A stretch of DNA of 64,000 bases. Source: Topomyia yanbarensis (Eukaryota; Arthropoda; Insecta; Diptera; Culicidae). This document shows, in pieces, positions 53,431 through 64,000 of this stretch. The notes beneath the pieces are model-generated. The model did no database searches. It had not been told where the DNA came from and worked only from the letters and a program-made list of their open reading frames with translations. A program made the translations under genes and the position numbers. Every line of letters starts with the position of its first letter. Within the stretch, counting starts at the first letter, position 1. Location of the stretch: contig NC_080671.1 of the NCBI RefSeq assembly GCF_030247195.1, positions 429,908,539 through 429,972,538 on the forward strand, in the 5' to 3' direction.

Positions 53431-53614
53431 TTCATTTTGTGCTTCTTTCCTATTAAAGATTCCGCATCATATTTTATTTCTGTGTGGATAACCGTTGTTC
53501 GACTGTTTCTTTTCTTGCTGATCCAACTGGATATCGTTAAACAATTAATTTAAGTAGCCTTGTTATGTAATCCTCTTCATTTTTATTTCTCCAACTACCC
53601 TGCACTGGGATCTA

Positions 53615-53769
53615 AAGGGTGTCTCAAATCAAATTGCATCACGGAAAAAACACTATAAAAAGTAACCCATTGGGTATTTTCACTTGAAAATTTGGGTAAA
53701 AATAATTTAGAGTGTAGTGTTTACACCAGAGTCGATTTTTTTCATTTACAAAAATTACGAGATTAAAAT

Positions 53770-53812
<43 letters not shown>

Positions 53813-54654
53813 CGCTACTTTCCTAATCACCAGAACATTGCAAAAACGAAAACGAGACAACGGTCTACGACAAACCATGCGTGTAAATTAAATTTTATTG
53901 CTTCCTCCGCACTCGTTTTTGCTTTGAGATTGAGAGTGACATTAGTCCTTTCGAAATCGAACATAGTGCTGGTGAAACGAAAATACACTATTAACGATAT
54001 TTACCTGTCGTTGTTCGATTTCGTGGAATTACGAGCTAACGATGGTATTGGATGACTGGTGTCCATGTTTCCCGTGTTTGCAGCGATCTCATCGCCGTTC
54101 TACGAATCACATTGGTATAATTCCATTTAATGAAAATTGAAATAAGAAAGAAAATTGCTGATTTAAAGTTATAACGAGATTGAATTTTTGTATTGTCATA
54201 TAAAAACGAAAGTAGCTACTTCTGCTACTCGCTTCCGTAGATTCGAAAGAAGTAGTCGGCTTCGTCTTTTTTGTTTTGTTTTGTATGCATTTAGTAACGA
54301 AAGAGGCAACAAAAAGACGAAGATAAATCCAATGGGTTCATCGCTCATTGAATGGATCTAAGAATTTTAGGTCCTGGTTTACATTGTATTTTTATCGCTG
54401 ACAGTTTTTCGAAAATTGGAAAAATGGCGTCACCCGAAGAGCAACGTCGCGAATTGATTTTGCGCGAGCACCCGGAAAATTCTCAACTCTTTAATCGGGA
54501 CATCGGAAAACAACTTGGAATCGTGCAGTCATCGGTAAGTCGTGGGACTATATGTTACTACCTAATTATTGCTTGAAAATTTGAAAAGGATCGGTCCACT
54601 AGGTAATTTTCTACAGCGTTTTTTCCGTGATGCAATTTGCTGTGGGACACCCTT
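53615..54654 (+). mobile_element. internally deleted Tc1/mariner element
   Basis: The left end (AAGGGTGTCTCAAATC, then AAATTGCATCACGGAAAAAAC) and the right end 54,618-54,654 are inverted repeats of about 37 bases with a few differences. TA duplications lie at 53,613-53,614 and 54,655-54,656. At 54,424 an ATG opens the first 40 residues of a transposase (MASPEEQRRELILRE, then GKQLGIVQSSVSR), the first helix-turn-helix. The reading is lost after SVSR, so the catalytic domain is deleted and the copy could only move with help. About 770 bases lie before the ATG, longer than usual for the family. Confidence 0.85.
53773..53809 (+). repeat. (GA)n microsatellite
   Basis: About 18 GA units inside the mariner left half. 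Confidence 0.95.
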
Positions 54655-55309
54655 TAGACCTGTCCAAAAATGGCTTCTCCTGACAGAAATTCGCCTCAAG
54701 GTAGAATAAATGTCGAAATGAAATCGACTTCTTGGCTGAAACTATATATCCTTGCTCCTCAATCGGTCCCGTTGTGATCTTCTTCCGGACCAAAGATAAA
54801 AAACTGTAAATCTTTTGGAAATTTCTCGAATCCTGGCAGAGCGATCGCCATAATAAGCTTCGGAGAAGCACAGAGTCTACGTAGCAAAAATCGCGGTCGA
54901 AATCGATGGAGTGGCTTCTGATATAAGTCTGAATTTCGCAATTCTGCTGAAACACGAAATTGGATGTTTTAAGATCGCATGCTTCAGTTAGTGAAGATAT
55001 TGGACTGCAAACGATTGCATTTAACTCAGACTCATATCGGGTGACATTCACCGAGTCTGCCAATTTACTCTCGGTATGTTTTTTTCGCGAGTACCTCAGA
55101 ATCTGGTCGTTTTAGAGTAATTTTTTTAATAATAAAATGTTACGCATTCATTGTAGTTTAAGATACAATATTTGTTTGCGGTTTTGCGAGCAATCGTACG
55201 GGGACTCTCAATCCGATAAAACGTACATAAAGTATTGGTGCAAAACTTAATAATCCGCTTTCAAGGTTATGTTGTGCGTTTTCTGCATCTTCGCGGCTTT
55301 TTGAACTTT

Positions 55310-56108
55310 TTTCTTCTTGTGTTAGTGCGTGTTTACCATTATTCGACCAGCAGAGCGTTGGCAGCGTTTTGTTTCATTTGAGCTGCCTGGATACCGTTAC
55401 ACAAGTTAAGTATCGCTATTACATTACATTCCCCATTCTTGCCTCACTTGCCATCCTACACTGGACAATAGACCCGCGCAAAAATGACTTCCCCTGACAT
55501 TGCTTCGCCTCAAGGTGATATGTATTTCGAAATGAAATCAACCCCCGCCTGAAATCGAACCCATCCTCCTCCGCTGAGCCTTTTGTGATCTTTTTCCGGA
55601 CCGAAAATTAAATATTTAAATCAATTGCAGATTTCTCGAGCTCTGACGGAGCGATCTTTGACAGTGACAGAAATATCACAAATTCTCTCTAATAAGCTTT
55701 GAGTTATGGTAAATAGTTTGGAGCAGGTAAATTGAATTGCTGGTGGTTACGAAGGAGTACAGAGTATATGTACCAGCAAACCAGGTTGAAATAAGTTCGG
55801 TCATCCCCGATTTGAGTTTGAATTGATTAGATCTGCTGGCACACGGGGCTGGCTGCTTTAATGACCCCATGCTTCAGCCACTGAAGATACCGGAGTGCAA
55901 ACGATTGCATTCAGCAGCAGTCGCCACTGACGGAAAGAGGACATATACAAACTCAGACTCTTATCGGGTGATCTTCCTCGGGTCTGCCACCTCCTCGACA
56001 AGTTGGAACATTTCTTCTCCTAAGCTTCGTTGTAAAGGTCGGAATCTATCCCCAAAATAACAGCCTGAGGAAATACTGAAGCAGAACCACAGCTCTGGGC
56101 TTCAGAAA
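55310..56108 (+). pseudogene. LINE ORF1 relic, copy B
   Basis: Uninterrupted by mariner. CTACACTGGACAATAGACCC (about 55,456-55,475) is the empty-site counterpart of the mariner target in copy A. It continues with CGCAAAAATGACTTCCCCTG, TTTTTCCGGACCGAAAATTA and a region with GGGGCTGGCTGCTTTAATGA, which matches GGGGTTGGCTGCTTTAAGGA in LINE 1 ORF1. Stops and frameshifts throughout. It abuts the truncated 3' end of LINE 4 near 56,108. Confidence 0.6.
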
Positions 56109-59100
56109 TCGAACTCACAAAGATCACATGAATAATACTCACCACGCTGAATAGTAGCCATGTGATAATTGAGTTTGCAATGTCCCGTCATTGCCCTGAC
56201 TAAAATACTGCAATTGTGCTTGGAAAAATGCGGCAAGTCATTTGACATTTTCGGACTCCGGCAGAAAAATGTTTGGACGCAAGTTTACAAGCTACGCCAA
56301 TGGGTGGCATTTTCGGATGCAGCCCACGAGCGAATTTTGTGTTTTATCAAACTTATCAAAAGTGGTAAAACTGGTTCTGGACCAACGAAGTCAGTCGCAG
56401 CGCCTGCTCTAGCAAATTCGTCCGCCCATTCATTTCCAGTAAAACCGGAATGACCGGGTACCCATAGAAGGTAAAGAGCATTTGAAATGCTAAGTTTTTC
56501 GACTTGAGTTCGACATGCGATTACTAATTTCGATCTCGAATCTGTCGAACTAAGTGCTTTAAAGGAAGCCTGACTGTCAAAAATGGATTATTTTACCGCA
56601 AATTCTATCTATCGCAATAGTATCTACCAAGCGAATGAGACTGGTTCAATCGCATTTCACGACAGTAGACAGCAGCACCGACTCGGTCCTCCAACAAAGA
56701 ACCGTCAGTATAACAAACTACGTATTCTTCAAGCTGTCGCACCATGCAGTCCGATAGCCATTCCTCACGAGGAGGAATTCTCACATTCAAAGTTTTAGAA
56801 GGAAAACTACGTGTGAGGGTAACATCACTGGGAGCAAGTGTATAGTCATCCCAAGTAACCATTTGGGGCCACAGTCTTGTGTGGCTAGTTGCACGATCTG
56901 TTGGGTTACTGTTCCAGAGCCCAGCAACCTTTTGACGGTATGCACAATAACGTGCTTCAGAAACACATATAGTGGTTTTATGTTCAAGAGTGCCTCGAGA
57001 GCAGCAGTAGGTGTTGTCGAGAACGCACCAGTCATCGCCATCAAGACTCTGAAGATGGTTTAACTTTGATTGGATTGTCATGACTTCTTCCTTCTGCCAC
57101 CAAACAAGGCACCCGTATGCCAGTATTGGTCTAACAATTGTTGTATAGATCCACTGAATGTACTTAGGTTTGAGTCCCCAAGAAAGCCCGTCTACATTGG
57201 CCAAAGGCCATGCAAGCTTTCTTGATCCTGAAATCGATGTGAGTTGTCCAATTAAGTTTTGAGTCGAGAATTACCCCAACGTACTTAACTTGATCTTCGA
57301 CAATAATTTCAGAGTCAAAAAACTGCAATGGACGAGCTCCGGTTGTAATCCTTCGTTGCGTGAAAAGCACCATTGAGGTTTTATTTGGATTAACTGATAG
57401 TCCAACATGAAGACACCACTGCTCAGCAACACATAAGGCTTGTTGCATCAAATCAAAAAGTGTGTTAATGCAAATACCGGTGAACATTATATGATAATCA
57501 TCGGCGAAACCATACGTCGGAAACCCAAGCTCATTTAGTTTTCTCAACAAGCTATCGGCGACAAGGTTCCATAGAAATGGTGCCAACACACCACCTTGAG
57601 GACATCCGCAGACACTCAGTTTCCTTATCTCTACTTGTCTTAACGATGAGCACAGATGTCGGTTGCTAAGCATTGCGTGTATCCAGTTCGTGATATATGA
57701 AGGTACTCCATGACCTCGTACTGCTTCCAAAATGGATTCGAAAGACACGTTGTCAAAAGCACCTTCAATATCGAGAAAAACTCCTAAGCTTGATTGCTTT
57801 TGTGAAAAAGCCGTTTCAATGTTGTAGACAACATTGTGTAACAGGGTGGTAGTAGACTTCCCCCGCTGATATGCATGTTGCATTGCATGCAGCGGGTGCT
57901 CGCCCAAACTACCATCCCGAATGTAGTGGTCGATTAAACGTTCCACTGATTTGAGAAGGAAGGAGGTCAGACTGATCGGTCTAAAGCTCTTTGCCTGCTC
58001 ATAAGTGACGCGGCTAGCTTTGGGAATGAATTTGACAGCTATTTCCCGCCTCGCTAATGGAATGTATCCTGTTGCAAGACTACAAGTAAGAACCTTTTTC
58101 AAAATATGCTTGAAGTGTTCATATCCTTTTTGTAGTAGAACTAGAATAATTTCGTCCTTTCCCGGAGACTTACACGGAGCAAAACTTTCAATCGCCCATT
58201 TGATCGATTCGGTTGTCACAATTCTACGAGCAAACGCCCAAGAATCAGAACCACCTGAAAAGAACTCAGAGGCAGTCGTCAGTGATGGCTCCGTACAATC
58301 TGGAAAGTGTGTGTCAAAAAGACAGTTGAGTACTACATCTTCGTCAGACAAGTATTCACCATTAGCAGTTCTAATGGAACTGACATGAAAGTCTTTCGAT
58401 TTCGAAAGTAACTTATTTAATCTACTAGTCTCGTTGAGACTTGAAACATTTGTGCAGAGGCTTTTCCAACCACTTCGCTCAGAGGATCGAAGGGTATTTC
58501 TGTATGCTTTGCGAGCCAAATTAAATGCCTCCGACCCGTCCCTGTGGCTGCGATTCCAAGCTCTTCTACATAACTTTTTGAGTCAAACAAGTTCGGTATT
58601 CCACCAAGGTGATCCTCTAGAAGCACGCATAACTCGAAGCGGACAAGCCTCTTGGTATGCTGCTACTATGAGTGAGCTTGTTTTATCCACGACCTCATCC
58701 AAATCACTTGGAGATTCAATCGTCGGAAGATACCCATGAAACCTAGTCGCCAAGCCCTCTTCGTAGAGGTCCCAGTTTGTAGATTTGGGATTACGATAGG
58801 TGATGATATCTAGCGGGACGTTTAAATGATCAAAGACGATGTACTTATGATCAGATAACGACGGTTCGAGCTCGTTTGGTACGAGCCAGTTTGCCAACTC
58901 ATGCGTAATACTGTCAGAGCAGATAGTTACATCTAACACCTCTTCTCTGCCAGCTCGTGCAAATGTTGGGCGGTTTCCTGCATTAAGAATGTGCAGATTT
59001 GTAGTACTTAAGTATTCCATTAATTCGGTGCCTCTCAAATTGATATCTGAGCTGCCCCAAATTATGTGGTGGGAATTTGCATCACTGCTGATTATGAGAG

Positions 59101-59478
59101 GAAACCCATTTCTGCCACAGTATGATACAACCCTTTTGAAATCATCAGAACGTGATGGTTCATTATGCGGCAAATATGCCGAACAATAGACGTATTTCTT
59201 GTTTATGTTGTCAACAGTCATATTTACCGTGACAGTACAAATATCACGAGTTGTGAGGTCCGATATAAGACAAGCGTCAATAGCACTATTCGCAAGTATA
59301 CATGCACGAGGCATTTCACGTGGATTTGTCATACCATTTTTGTTGAAAGCTACGAAGACGGGGTTAAGTAGCTTTCCAGCATAGAAGCTATGGAAGCTTT
59401 TGCTTCCTGCACAAGGCGAGATAGATTCATAGTTGCTGTACGTTTATGCTGAAGATTAATTTGTGCTACTCTAACCAT
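56108..59478 (-). pseudogene. LINE 4 ORF2 (endonuclease, RT, RNase H), broken
   Basis: Starts ATG 59,478-59,476 (MVRVAQINLQHKRTA). A small deletion near 59,390 removes the usual QEP-type region of the endonuclease and shifts the frame. The endonuclease then runs 59,360-58,583 with SSDANSHHIIWG and SDHKYI. A TGA at 58,585-58,583 interrupts the frame, which continues unbroken after it through RT (58,519-57,164) with DIEGAFDNVS, CPQGGVLAPFLWN and GFADD (about 57,510-57,496). After a frameshift near 57,180 come CYTDGSLLED (RNase H) and, further on, WVPGHSGFTGNEWADEFA (about 56,465-56,410). The end LVRAMTGHCKLNYH leads into CDLCEF, where the element is cut. Confidence 0.8.
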
Positions 59479-59659
59479 ATTCGATTACAGCACTACACAT
59501 TTCATCATCAGCACTTGTTGTACAGCAACTAGAAGATACCAAACACGTTGGCTTATAATCGCCTATAGCGAACCCCGAAATGGGTATTAGGGGCATGACC
59601 ATCATTTGAATCCCACGATTTGCGAAGAAACGAACATTCACTGTGTCAGAGATTCGCAT
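59471..59659 (-). pseudogene. LINE 4 short ORF1 remnant
   Basis: 62 codons ending TAG at 59,471-59,473, with a Cys-rich piece (VSSSCCTTSADDEMCSAV). It overlaps the ORF2 ATG by 8 bases (ATGGTTAG), the same geometry as LINE 1. No zinc knuckle is preserved. Most of a normal ORF1 is missing, either by deletion or because this family has a short one. Confidence 0.5.
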
Positions 59660-59922
59660 AACACAGCAAGGGTAAGACCCACGACACTTCGTGCGCGACT
59701 CGCATATTTTAGTCCTGCCAGCTATTCAGTCCTCGGCACGGAGTAACACCTTGACTTGAGGACTCCTGTTTTCAGTCGCCTCCTACGACATGGGAACAGG
59801 AACCCAGTGGATCAATTCTTGGTTGACATACTTCAACCCGCCGGATGCCACACGGCCTCTAGGCTGGTTTTGTCCGGAGAAAGATAATAGAGTTATCAAC
59901 CTCCTAGTGGACCACAGCCGGC

Positions 59923-60638
59923 TTTTTGTTTCATTTTTTGCTTTATTTTTATTTCGTTCGTTTTATTGATTTTCTATAATGTATTCAGTTTATTTGAGAT
60001 TTTATTCGTGCAGGACTAGAAACTGTTTTCATTCCACCTCTAATTGGGTGCCTAATACGCATGAGTTCTGCAAACTAATGCATGATCCAACAGTGACATC
60101 TGTAAGAAATGTATCATCTCACTGCTAGGTGGATTAAATCGGTTTTGTTAAAAAAATTGACTAATTTTGTGAAAATCACTCCTACATTGTTTTTGTCGGA
60201 TTTGTCATTTTTAGACCATAGCCATTTGAAAAAAATTGATAAAAAAAAGTTTGACCATTTTCAAAAGACAGTCTAGATCATTTTTAGAAAAACAAAGTAT
60301 GCAAAGTGGCTTTTTGTGACAAAGTTCTCATGTACAGAAAGTTTCATTAAAATCTGAGAGGGAGCCGCCAACATTTGTTCGAGTTGGCACGAAATTCGTC
60401 ATGTCCATCCTCAAATCTTAAAACCTCAGGAAGGTAGATCGAATCTTTGAAAATGTAATGATATCGTAAAAGTAAAACCAATTAGACTTACGATTCAACA
60501 ACCACAATAAAATTCAACAACTACCAAGATCTATTCAAAACCATGCGTTAATTCTATAAAATAAAACCGTCAAACTAAAAAGTGAATGTACTTTTCCATA
60601 TTTGCACTTCATTATTACTGTTCTAAAACACCACTCAC
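59923..60638 (-). other. intron sequence after the FCHo-like exon
   Basis: AT-rich non-coding sequence from the splice donor at 60,638 leftward to LINE 4. No exon seen. Confidence 0.5.
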
Positions 60639-60668
60639 CCAAAAATAGTCGTTAAAATCCACCGTCAT
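60639..60668 (-). CDS. FCHo: first coding exon, FCHo-like F-BAR protein
   Basis: On the minus strand ATG 60,668-60,666 has an A at -3 (GGCAAGATGACG). The exon encodes MTVDFNDYFW and ends in phase 0 at a strong donor, GTGAGT (60,638-60,633). FCHo proteins, which start clathrin-coated pit assembly at the plasma membrane, begin with a short segment ending FW followed by GEKN. The insect members as I recall start MTVDF. The exon boundary after FW matches that. The next exon (GEKN...) was not found in the window, so the first intron would extend leftward for up to 60 kb. With only ten residues the name is tentative. Confidence 0.6.
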
Positions 60669-61330
60669 CTTGCCGGCGGTGCAGTCTTCTGCTGTTTCTG
60701 TTCTCCGTTAATCCACAGTAGTGCACAATCTTCGATACTTGAAACCCAAACTTTCAAAACTCGCTTTCGCTCTTCACTATCAAATCAAACTATCTCCCGG
60801 TCGCACCCGGTGTGCTCACACTACTATCACAGTTGAGTCAAAATTCTGCTGCTCACTCGCGGCCACTTATTCGTTGCTGCTGCTACTGCTGCTGGCGGCC
60901 GTCGCCGTCGTCGTTGCTGATTTCGACTGCATGCTGCTGCTGATATGCACTTCTGATGACGCATGTACTTTCTGCTCATTTCCACTTGACACTATCGCAT
61001 TTCGCTTAACTACGTGTGTAACATAAATTCACTCAGTTTCTTCTTTTCGGTTTTCAGTCGGCGCCATCGCTCCAAGTCGGGTCGTTCCGCGGGGTCAGGA
61101 ACTATCGTTCTACCAGCAGAGAAAAAAAGATAAGATAATGAGCGGCTGTGGTTGACCAAATACCGATGGTCGCGGCTGCTGCTGTGCGGGTTCCGCTGAA
61201 TACTAATGATACTCGCCCCGCGCCGGTTGAGCTTTCTACAAGCGCCGCCAGCGCTGCGTTGCGGTAATCTGATATTTTAATTTCCGGCAGCAGTGGGACA
61301 CACGATAAAAGAATAGTAGTTCGTACACCA
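60669..61330 (-). promoter_or_regulatory. probable 5' UTR and promoter region of the FCHo-like gene
   Basis: A repeat-poor, relatively GC-rich stretch just upstream of the ATG. CAG/CTG-rich tracts (about 60,873-60,945) resemble insect 5' UTRs. A 101-codon plus-strand frame here starts at GTG and consists of Leu/Val runs from the triplet tracts; I do not call it. No transcription start could be fixed. Confidence 0.4.
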
Positions 61331-61552
61331 CCGTAATATTTTCTACTTCGAAAGCCACTTCCAATTTGTGTAAACCGAAACTAATCACTTAAGCTGAGAA
61401 TGCTAGATTCGATAATCTTCTCATAGAACAGCCAACCAACCAGAAAGTGTTCGAGTAGCTTTGAATTTTGTTTCACTCCCAATCCCGGTTATGTGTGTGT
61501 ATGTCGGGGTATGTAACCAGTACAAGGGGCGTTTAGCTTTTTTGCCGCCTAG

Positions 61553-61647
61553 TTAAAATTCTCATCATCAACACCAATCCGGAGCTGCCGGAGCATCCCG
61601 TGCTTCGCTTAGCGAATGGACAGTATACGTTCGTCGATCCGGCATAA
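61553..61647 (+). CDS. possible last exon of an unknown gene
   Basis: An acceptor-like CTTTTTTGCCGCCTAG ends at 61,552. The frame then reads KILIINTNPELPEHP, followed by VLRLANGQYTFVDPA and a stop TAA (61,645-61,647). Codon use is coding-like and differs from the AT-rich surroundings. No upstream exon and no named family. It could be a fragment of a mobile element. Confidence 0.25.
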
Positions 61648-62880
61648 ATAACGCCAAAACAAACAACCAACACTAGATGCCGAATGAATAGAGTTGTGCT
61701 ATAGACACTATCGCTTCTGCGACGGTTGGGCTACGACGAGCGAATGTACAATGAGACGGGAGAACAACACTGTTGAATGAATTGGATGCAGATCTTTGCG
61801 TCAAATGCTTAATTATTTCTATGCTGTAGGCATTCAGTTATGTTTAAAATTGAATTTTCTTATTACTCTTGTCACGTATTTAGCGACACTGACTTCATGG
61901 AAATTATCACATTTGAGTTACTCTGAGACCTTCGAGCGTCTGCTAGGGGGTAGCGGGTTTTTCTATCGTTCAACTCATCGCATCGCATAGAAGCATTTGA
62001 TAGGAAGAACACCGCTGAGAATTACGTATCGGGAAAAAACATAACAAACAGCCTCACCGATCGAGCTCCCTCAGCGTACATCTGCATAAACATAACAGAT
62101 TTGATGATAAGGGTATCGGTGCTTGTGCGTAAAACAAGCACACACTTGAAAAAGACACAGGCACACATATCGAGACCCGCGGAAGTCGCAAGTCACATAG
62201 AGACTGATAAAAGTTAAAGCCACTGGTGACACCCACCGGGACCAGCAGAAAATGCTGGTGTTTATTTTACAGAAAAACAAAATCAACAAGCGTAGCTATG
62301 ATAAGAGATTTTTTTATTATGTGATTATGAGCAGCTATTCAAAATGCCTGCTCCAAGACAATGTGCTGGTTCACGCGAAAGGAAGTGAACTTTTGCCTTT
62401 ATCGTGACGATGTTGAAGTTCAAGAACAATTCACTGATAATGGAACGTGTGTTTTTTTGTGGTAGGAAACGAAGCTAGGATGACGTCATGCAGGAAAGCA
62501 TCACTAGTCAGAATAAAAATTGATTCGATCGGCACATTGCCCGTTGTGTAATCAGAGATTTGTGCATTGTTTCAACATGTTTCTGTTGCGAATGGAAAGG
62601 GATATGAAGAAATGGGTAAAGAAATGGAATATAACAATATCCAGCCTGGCTTCTTCACTTGAAGGAATAATAAACCCTACTGATAGAGCCTATAGCTCGT
62701 TACAACGGCGCATTAGGAACAATGACATATGCTTAAGGACTACCTCCGTGTACACACTTTTGTTCATGTATGAAGAGTCATTACCAATAACTTGGATACG
62801 TACCCGTACCGTACTCAGATTCAGAAAGATCCGAATAATAACTATGTTATAATTGAGTTTTGTACAGTTCCTTGATACAC
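61648..62880. other. stretch without a recognised gene
   Basis: Mixed composition. Frames of 60-110 codons show no domain and no repeat pattern. Upstream of the FCHo-like gene on the minus strand. Confidence 0.4.
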
Positions 62881-62884
62881 CCAG

Positions 62885-63050
62885 GTTTTTTTTACGCCGT
62901 TTTGACGTAGGACTACGTCTTTGTTTTCGATATGGGGGTGCACTCTGAAATTCTACAAAAATGGTATGTAACGAAAAGTGGTCCAATTTTAAACGCATAT
63001 AATTCAGCCATCTCACGATAAATTTTCAATTTTTTTGCACAAATCGCCCC
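62885..63050. repeat. dispersed repeat with GACGTAGGACTACGTC palindrome
   Basis: It begins in a T run and contains GACGTAGGACTACGTC (about 62,904-62,919), a near-perfect palindrome, then GGTATGTAACGAAAAGTGG. A related GTAGTCCTACGTCTACAG piece lies near 29,900. I recall this as common in mosquito genomes, but the family is not named here. Confidence 0.45.
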
Positions 63051-63280
63051 GAAATACTTCCAAGAATAGATTCCAATAGATAAACCCAAAGATTTTTGAT
63101 ATCATAGCATTAAAAAATTAAATAATATACAACCTTGTCAAAATATCGCGCATTTACACACAGAAGATAGCGCTTCCCAAGCCCTGTACGACGGATTGGT
63201 GTACCTAGCGCGCAACGCTTCTATGAATGACGTCATCATCGACAATTTGAAGAACGGACTTGGCCAGACGCGCTCAGTTT

Positions 63281-63397
63281 CCTGTTGAACGACTGGCGAA
63301 GCAGATCACTGCGCTGTGTTTTTTACAGCCAGTGTAGCTGAGCTAGAAGTCCGTTACACTGGCTGTGGAGGGACGCTACACTGTGTCGTCCAACAGG
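63281..63397. repeat. nested hairpin, MITE-like
   Basis: Outer arms: 63,281-63,293 (CCTGTTGAACGAC) with 63,385-63,397, one mismatch. Inner arms: 63,325-63,336 (ACAGCCAGTGTA) with 63,355-63,366, perfect. A third CTACACTG lies between. Target duplication not seen. Confidence 0.55.
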
Positions 63398-63430
63398 CGA
63401 CCGCTCCAACTGCTTCCTAAATGCCGCTGT

Positions 63431-64000
63431 AATGTTGCCAGTAAATTTTTGGTTTAACTAGCACATGTATTTGCTATTTGCGCTTGAAATTAAGTAATGT
63501 AGTGGTAGTAATAAGCTTCCCATTTTGGTTTAAACGCAAGAACAGTTTTTAAAACAGGATTTGATTAATTAGTTTAGCTCATCTAAGCAATTTTATCAAT
63601 TCTGTAATTTAAAAGGAATTTTACGGAACTTGGTGAATTTGGCCCCACTTGCAACTGGTATAATCAACCTGCACAAAGTGTTGCATAACGCAGGGCTGTT
63701 TTTTGGAACAAAATCATTCAGCCCATCGCTATGCAAAATCACGATATTATGACAGATGGGCTAAGCGCGGCCGTTCCTTTCAATCGGGAAAGGCCGTGTG
63801 GAATTTTGGTGAAATGCGCTAATAGTGTCGTGGTGGTACTAGTTGTCTCTTTCGCTCTACCCATCATCATCAGCGTTGACTCATTTTGCATTGTACGCTT
63901 GGGTTCAATGTTTTGGGCGAATGTGTTGGTAGGTAGGGGAACTGGCGGTAAAATGAACACGTTAAGCAAAGTCATTATTTTATAACTAGAAAGTGAATGA
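63431..64000. other. right end, nothing recognised
   Basis: The 84-codon frame at 63,731-63,985 has a hydrophobic stretch but no domain, and an antisense frame of similar length overlaps it. Not called. Confidence 0.4.

Larger units (their letters stand above)
53431..55080 (+). pseudogene. LINE ORF1 relic, copy A (split by a mariner)
   Basis: After removal of the mariner at 53,615-54,654 the sequence aligns with copy B. ACCTGTCCAAAAATGGCTTC (54,657-54,676) gives the start, with TTCTTCCGGACCAAAGATAA, a GTACG-type stretch and TATCGGGTGACATTCACCGA near 55,035. The last matches CTTCGGGTGACATTCGCCGG in LINE 1 ORF1. Many frameshifts. The upstream 150 bases correspond to the leader of copy B. Confidence 0.6.
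56108..59922 (-). mobile_element. LINE 4: R1/Loner-type non-LTR retrotransposon, inactive
   Basis: Minus strand, about 3.8 kb. The 5' end lies near 59,922 (GCCGGCTGTGGTCC). A 250-base leader, a short ORF1 remnant and ORF2 with endonuclease, RT and RNase H follow. The 3' end is cut after a Cys-rich stretch (CDLCEF), near 56,110. CPQGGVLAPFLWN and FADD are typical of R1/Loner/Outcast-like LINEs in my knowledge. Stops and frameshifts interrupt it. Confidence 0.8.

Noticed and set aside
60721..61026. 101-codon Leu/Val-rich protein, possibly secreted
   Set aside because: Starts at GTG, its hydrophobic part is translated CTG-type triplets, and it lies antisense to a likely 5' UTR.
62054..62289. 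small membrane-like minus-strand proteins
   Set aside because: Two overlapping frames of equal quality, no conserved motif and no splice or start context.

Overview
This is a eukaryotic, gene-poor, repeat-packed stretch that looks like mosquito (Culicidae) nuclear DNA. The grounds are the mix of mobile elements: a Ty3/Gypsy LTR retrotransposon, several I-, R1/Loner- and Jockey/CR1-type LINEs, Tc1/mariner (ITm) transposase remains, a tRNA-derived SINE and MITEs. Insect-style splice signals and a first coding exon resembling the FCHo F-BAR gene agree. The species cannot be fixed from the sequence. There are no bacterial operons, rRNA genes or CRISPR arrays.

Layout. 1-7.7 kb: CG-rich, locally tandem repeats with a unit of about 440-480 bp, plus small dispersed repeats. 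7,715-17,561: one nearly intact Ty3/Gypsy element with 1,119-bp LTRs differing at three positions, a 4-bp target duplication, gag, a -1 slippery site and pol. 17.9-23.2 kb: a broken D37E-type mariner transposase, a SINE, a MITE and more CG-rich repeat. 23,258-28,527: a full-length I-type LINE with 13-bp target duplications, inserted into a unit of that repeat. 28.5-33.6 kb: repeat again, a possible foldback element and MITEs. 33.7-34.2 kb: a two-RRM exon on the minus strand. 34.9-40.8 kb: a decayed I-type LINE. 40.8-43.6 kb: more repeat. 43.6-44.9 kb: a four-RRM locus on the minus strand with two in-frame stops. 45.5-52.7 kb: a minisatellite in two opposed arms, with a Jockey/CR1-type LINE inside the left arm. 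53.4-56.1 kb: two tandem LINE ORF1 relics, one interrupted by a deleted mariner. 56.1-59.9 kb: a minus-strand R1/Loner-type LINE. 60.6 kb: a likely first coding exon of FCHo on the minus strand. To 64 kb: its probable upstream region and unassigned DNA.

How the parts relate. If the FCHo exon is right, the gene is transcribed leftward. No second exon was seen, so most of the window would be its first intron, and the RRM loci on the same strand would be nested in it. The mobile elements are stacked, and several insertions can be ordered: LINE into CG-rich repeat, mariner into LINE relic, a small hAT-like insertion into the Jockey/CR1-type LINE, and that LINE into a minisatellite arm.
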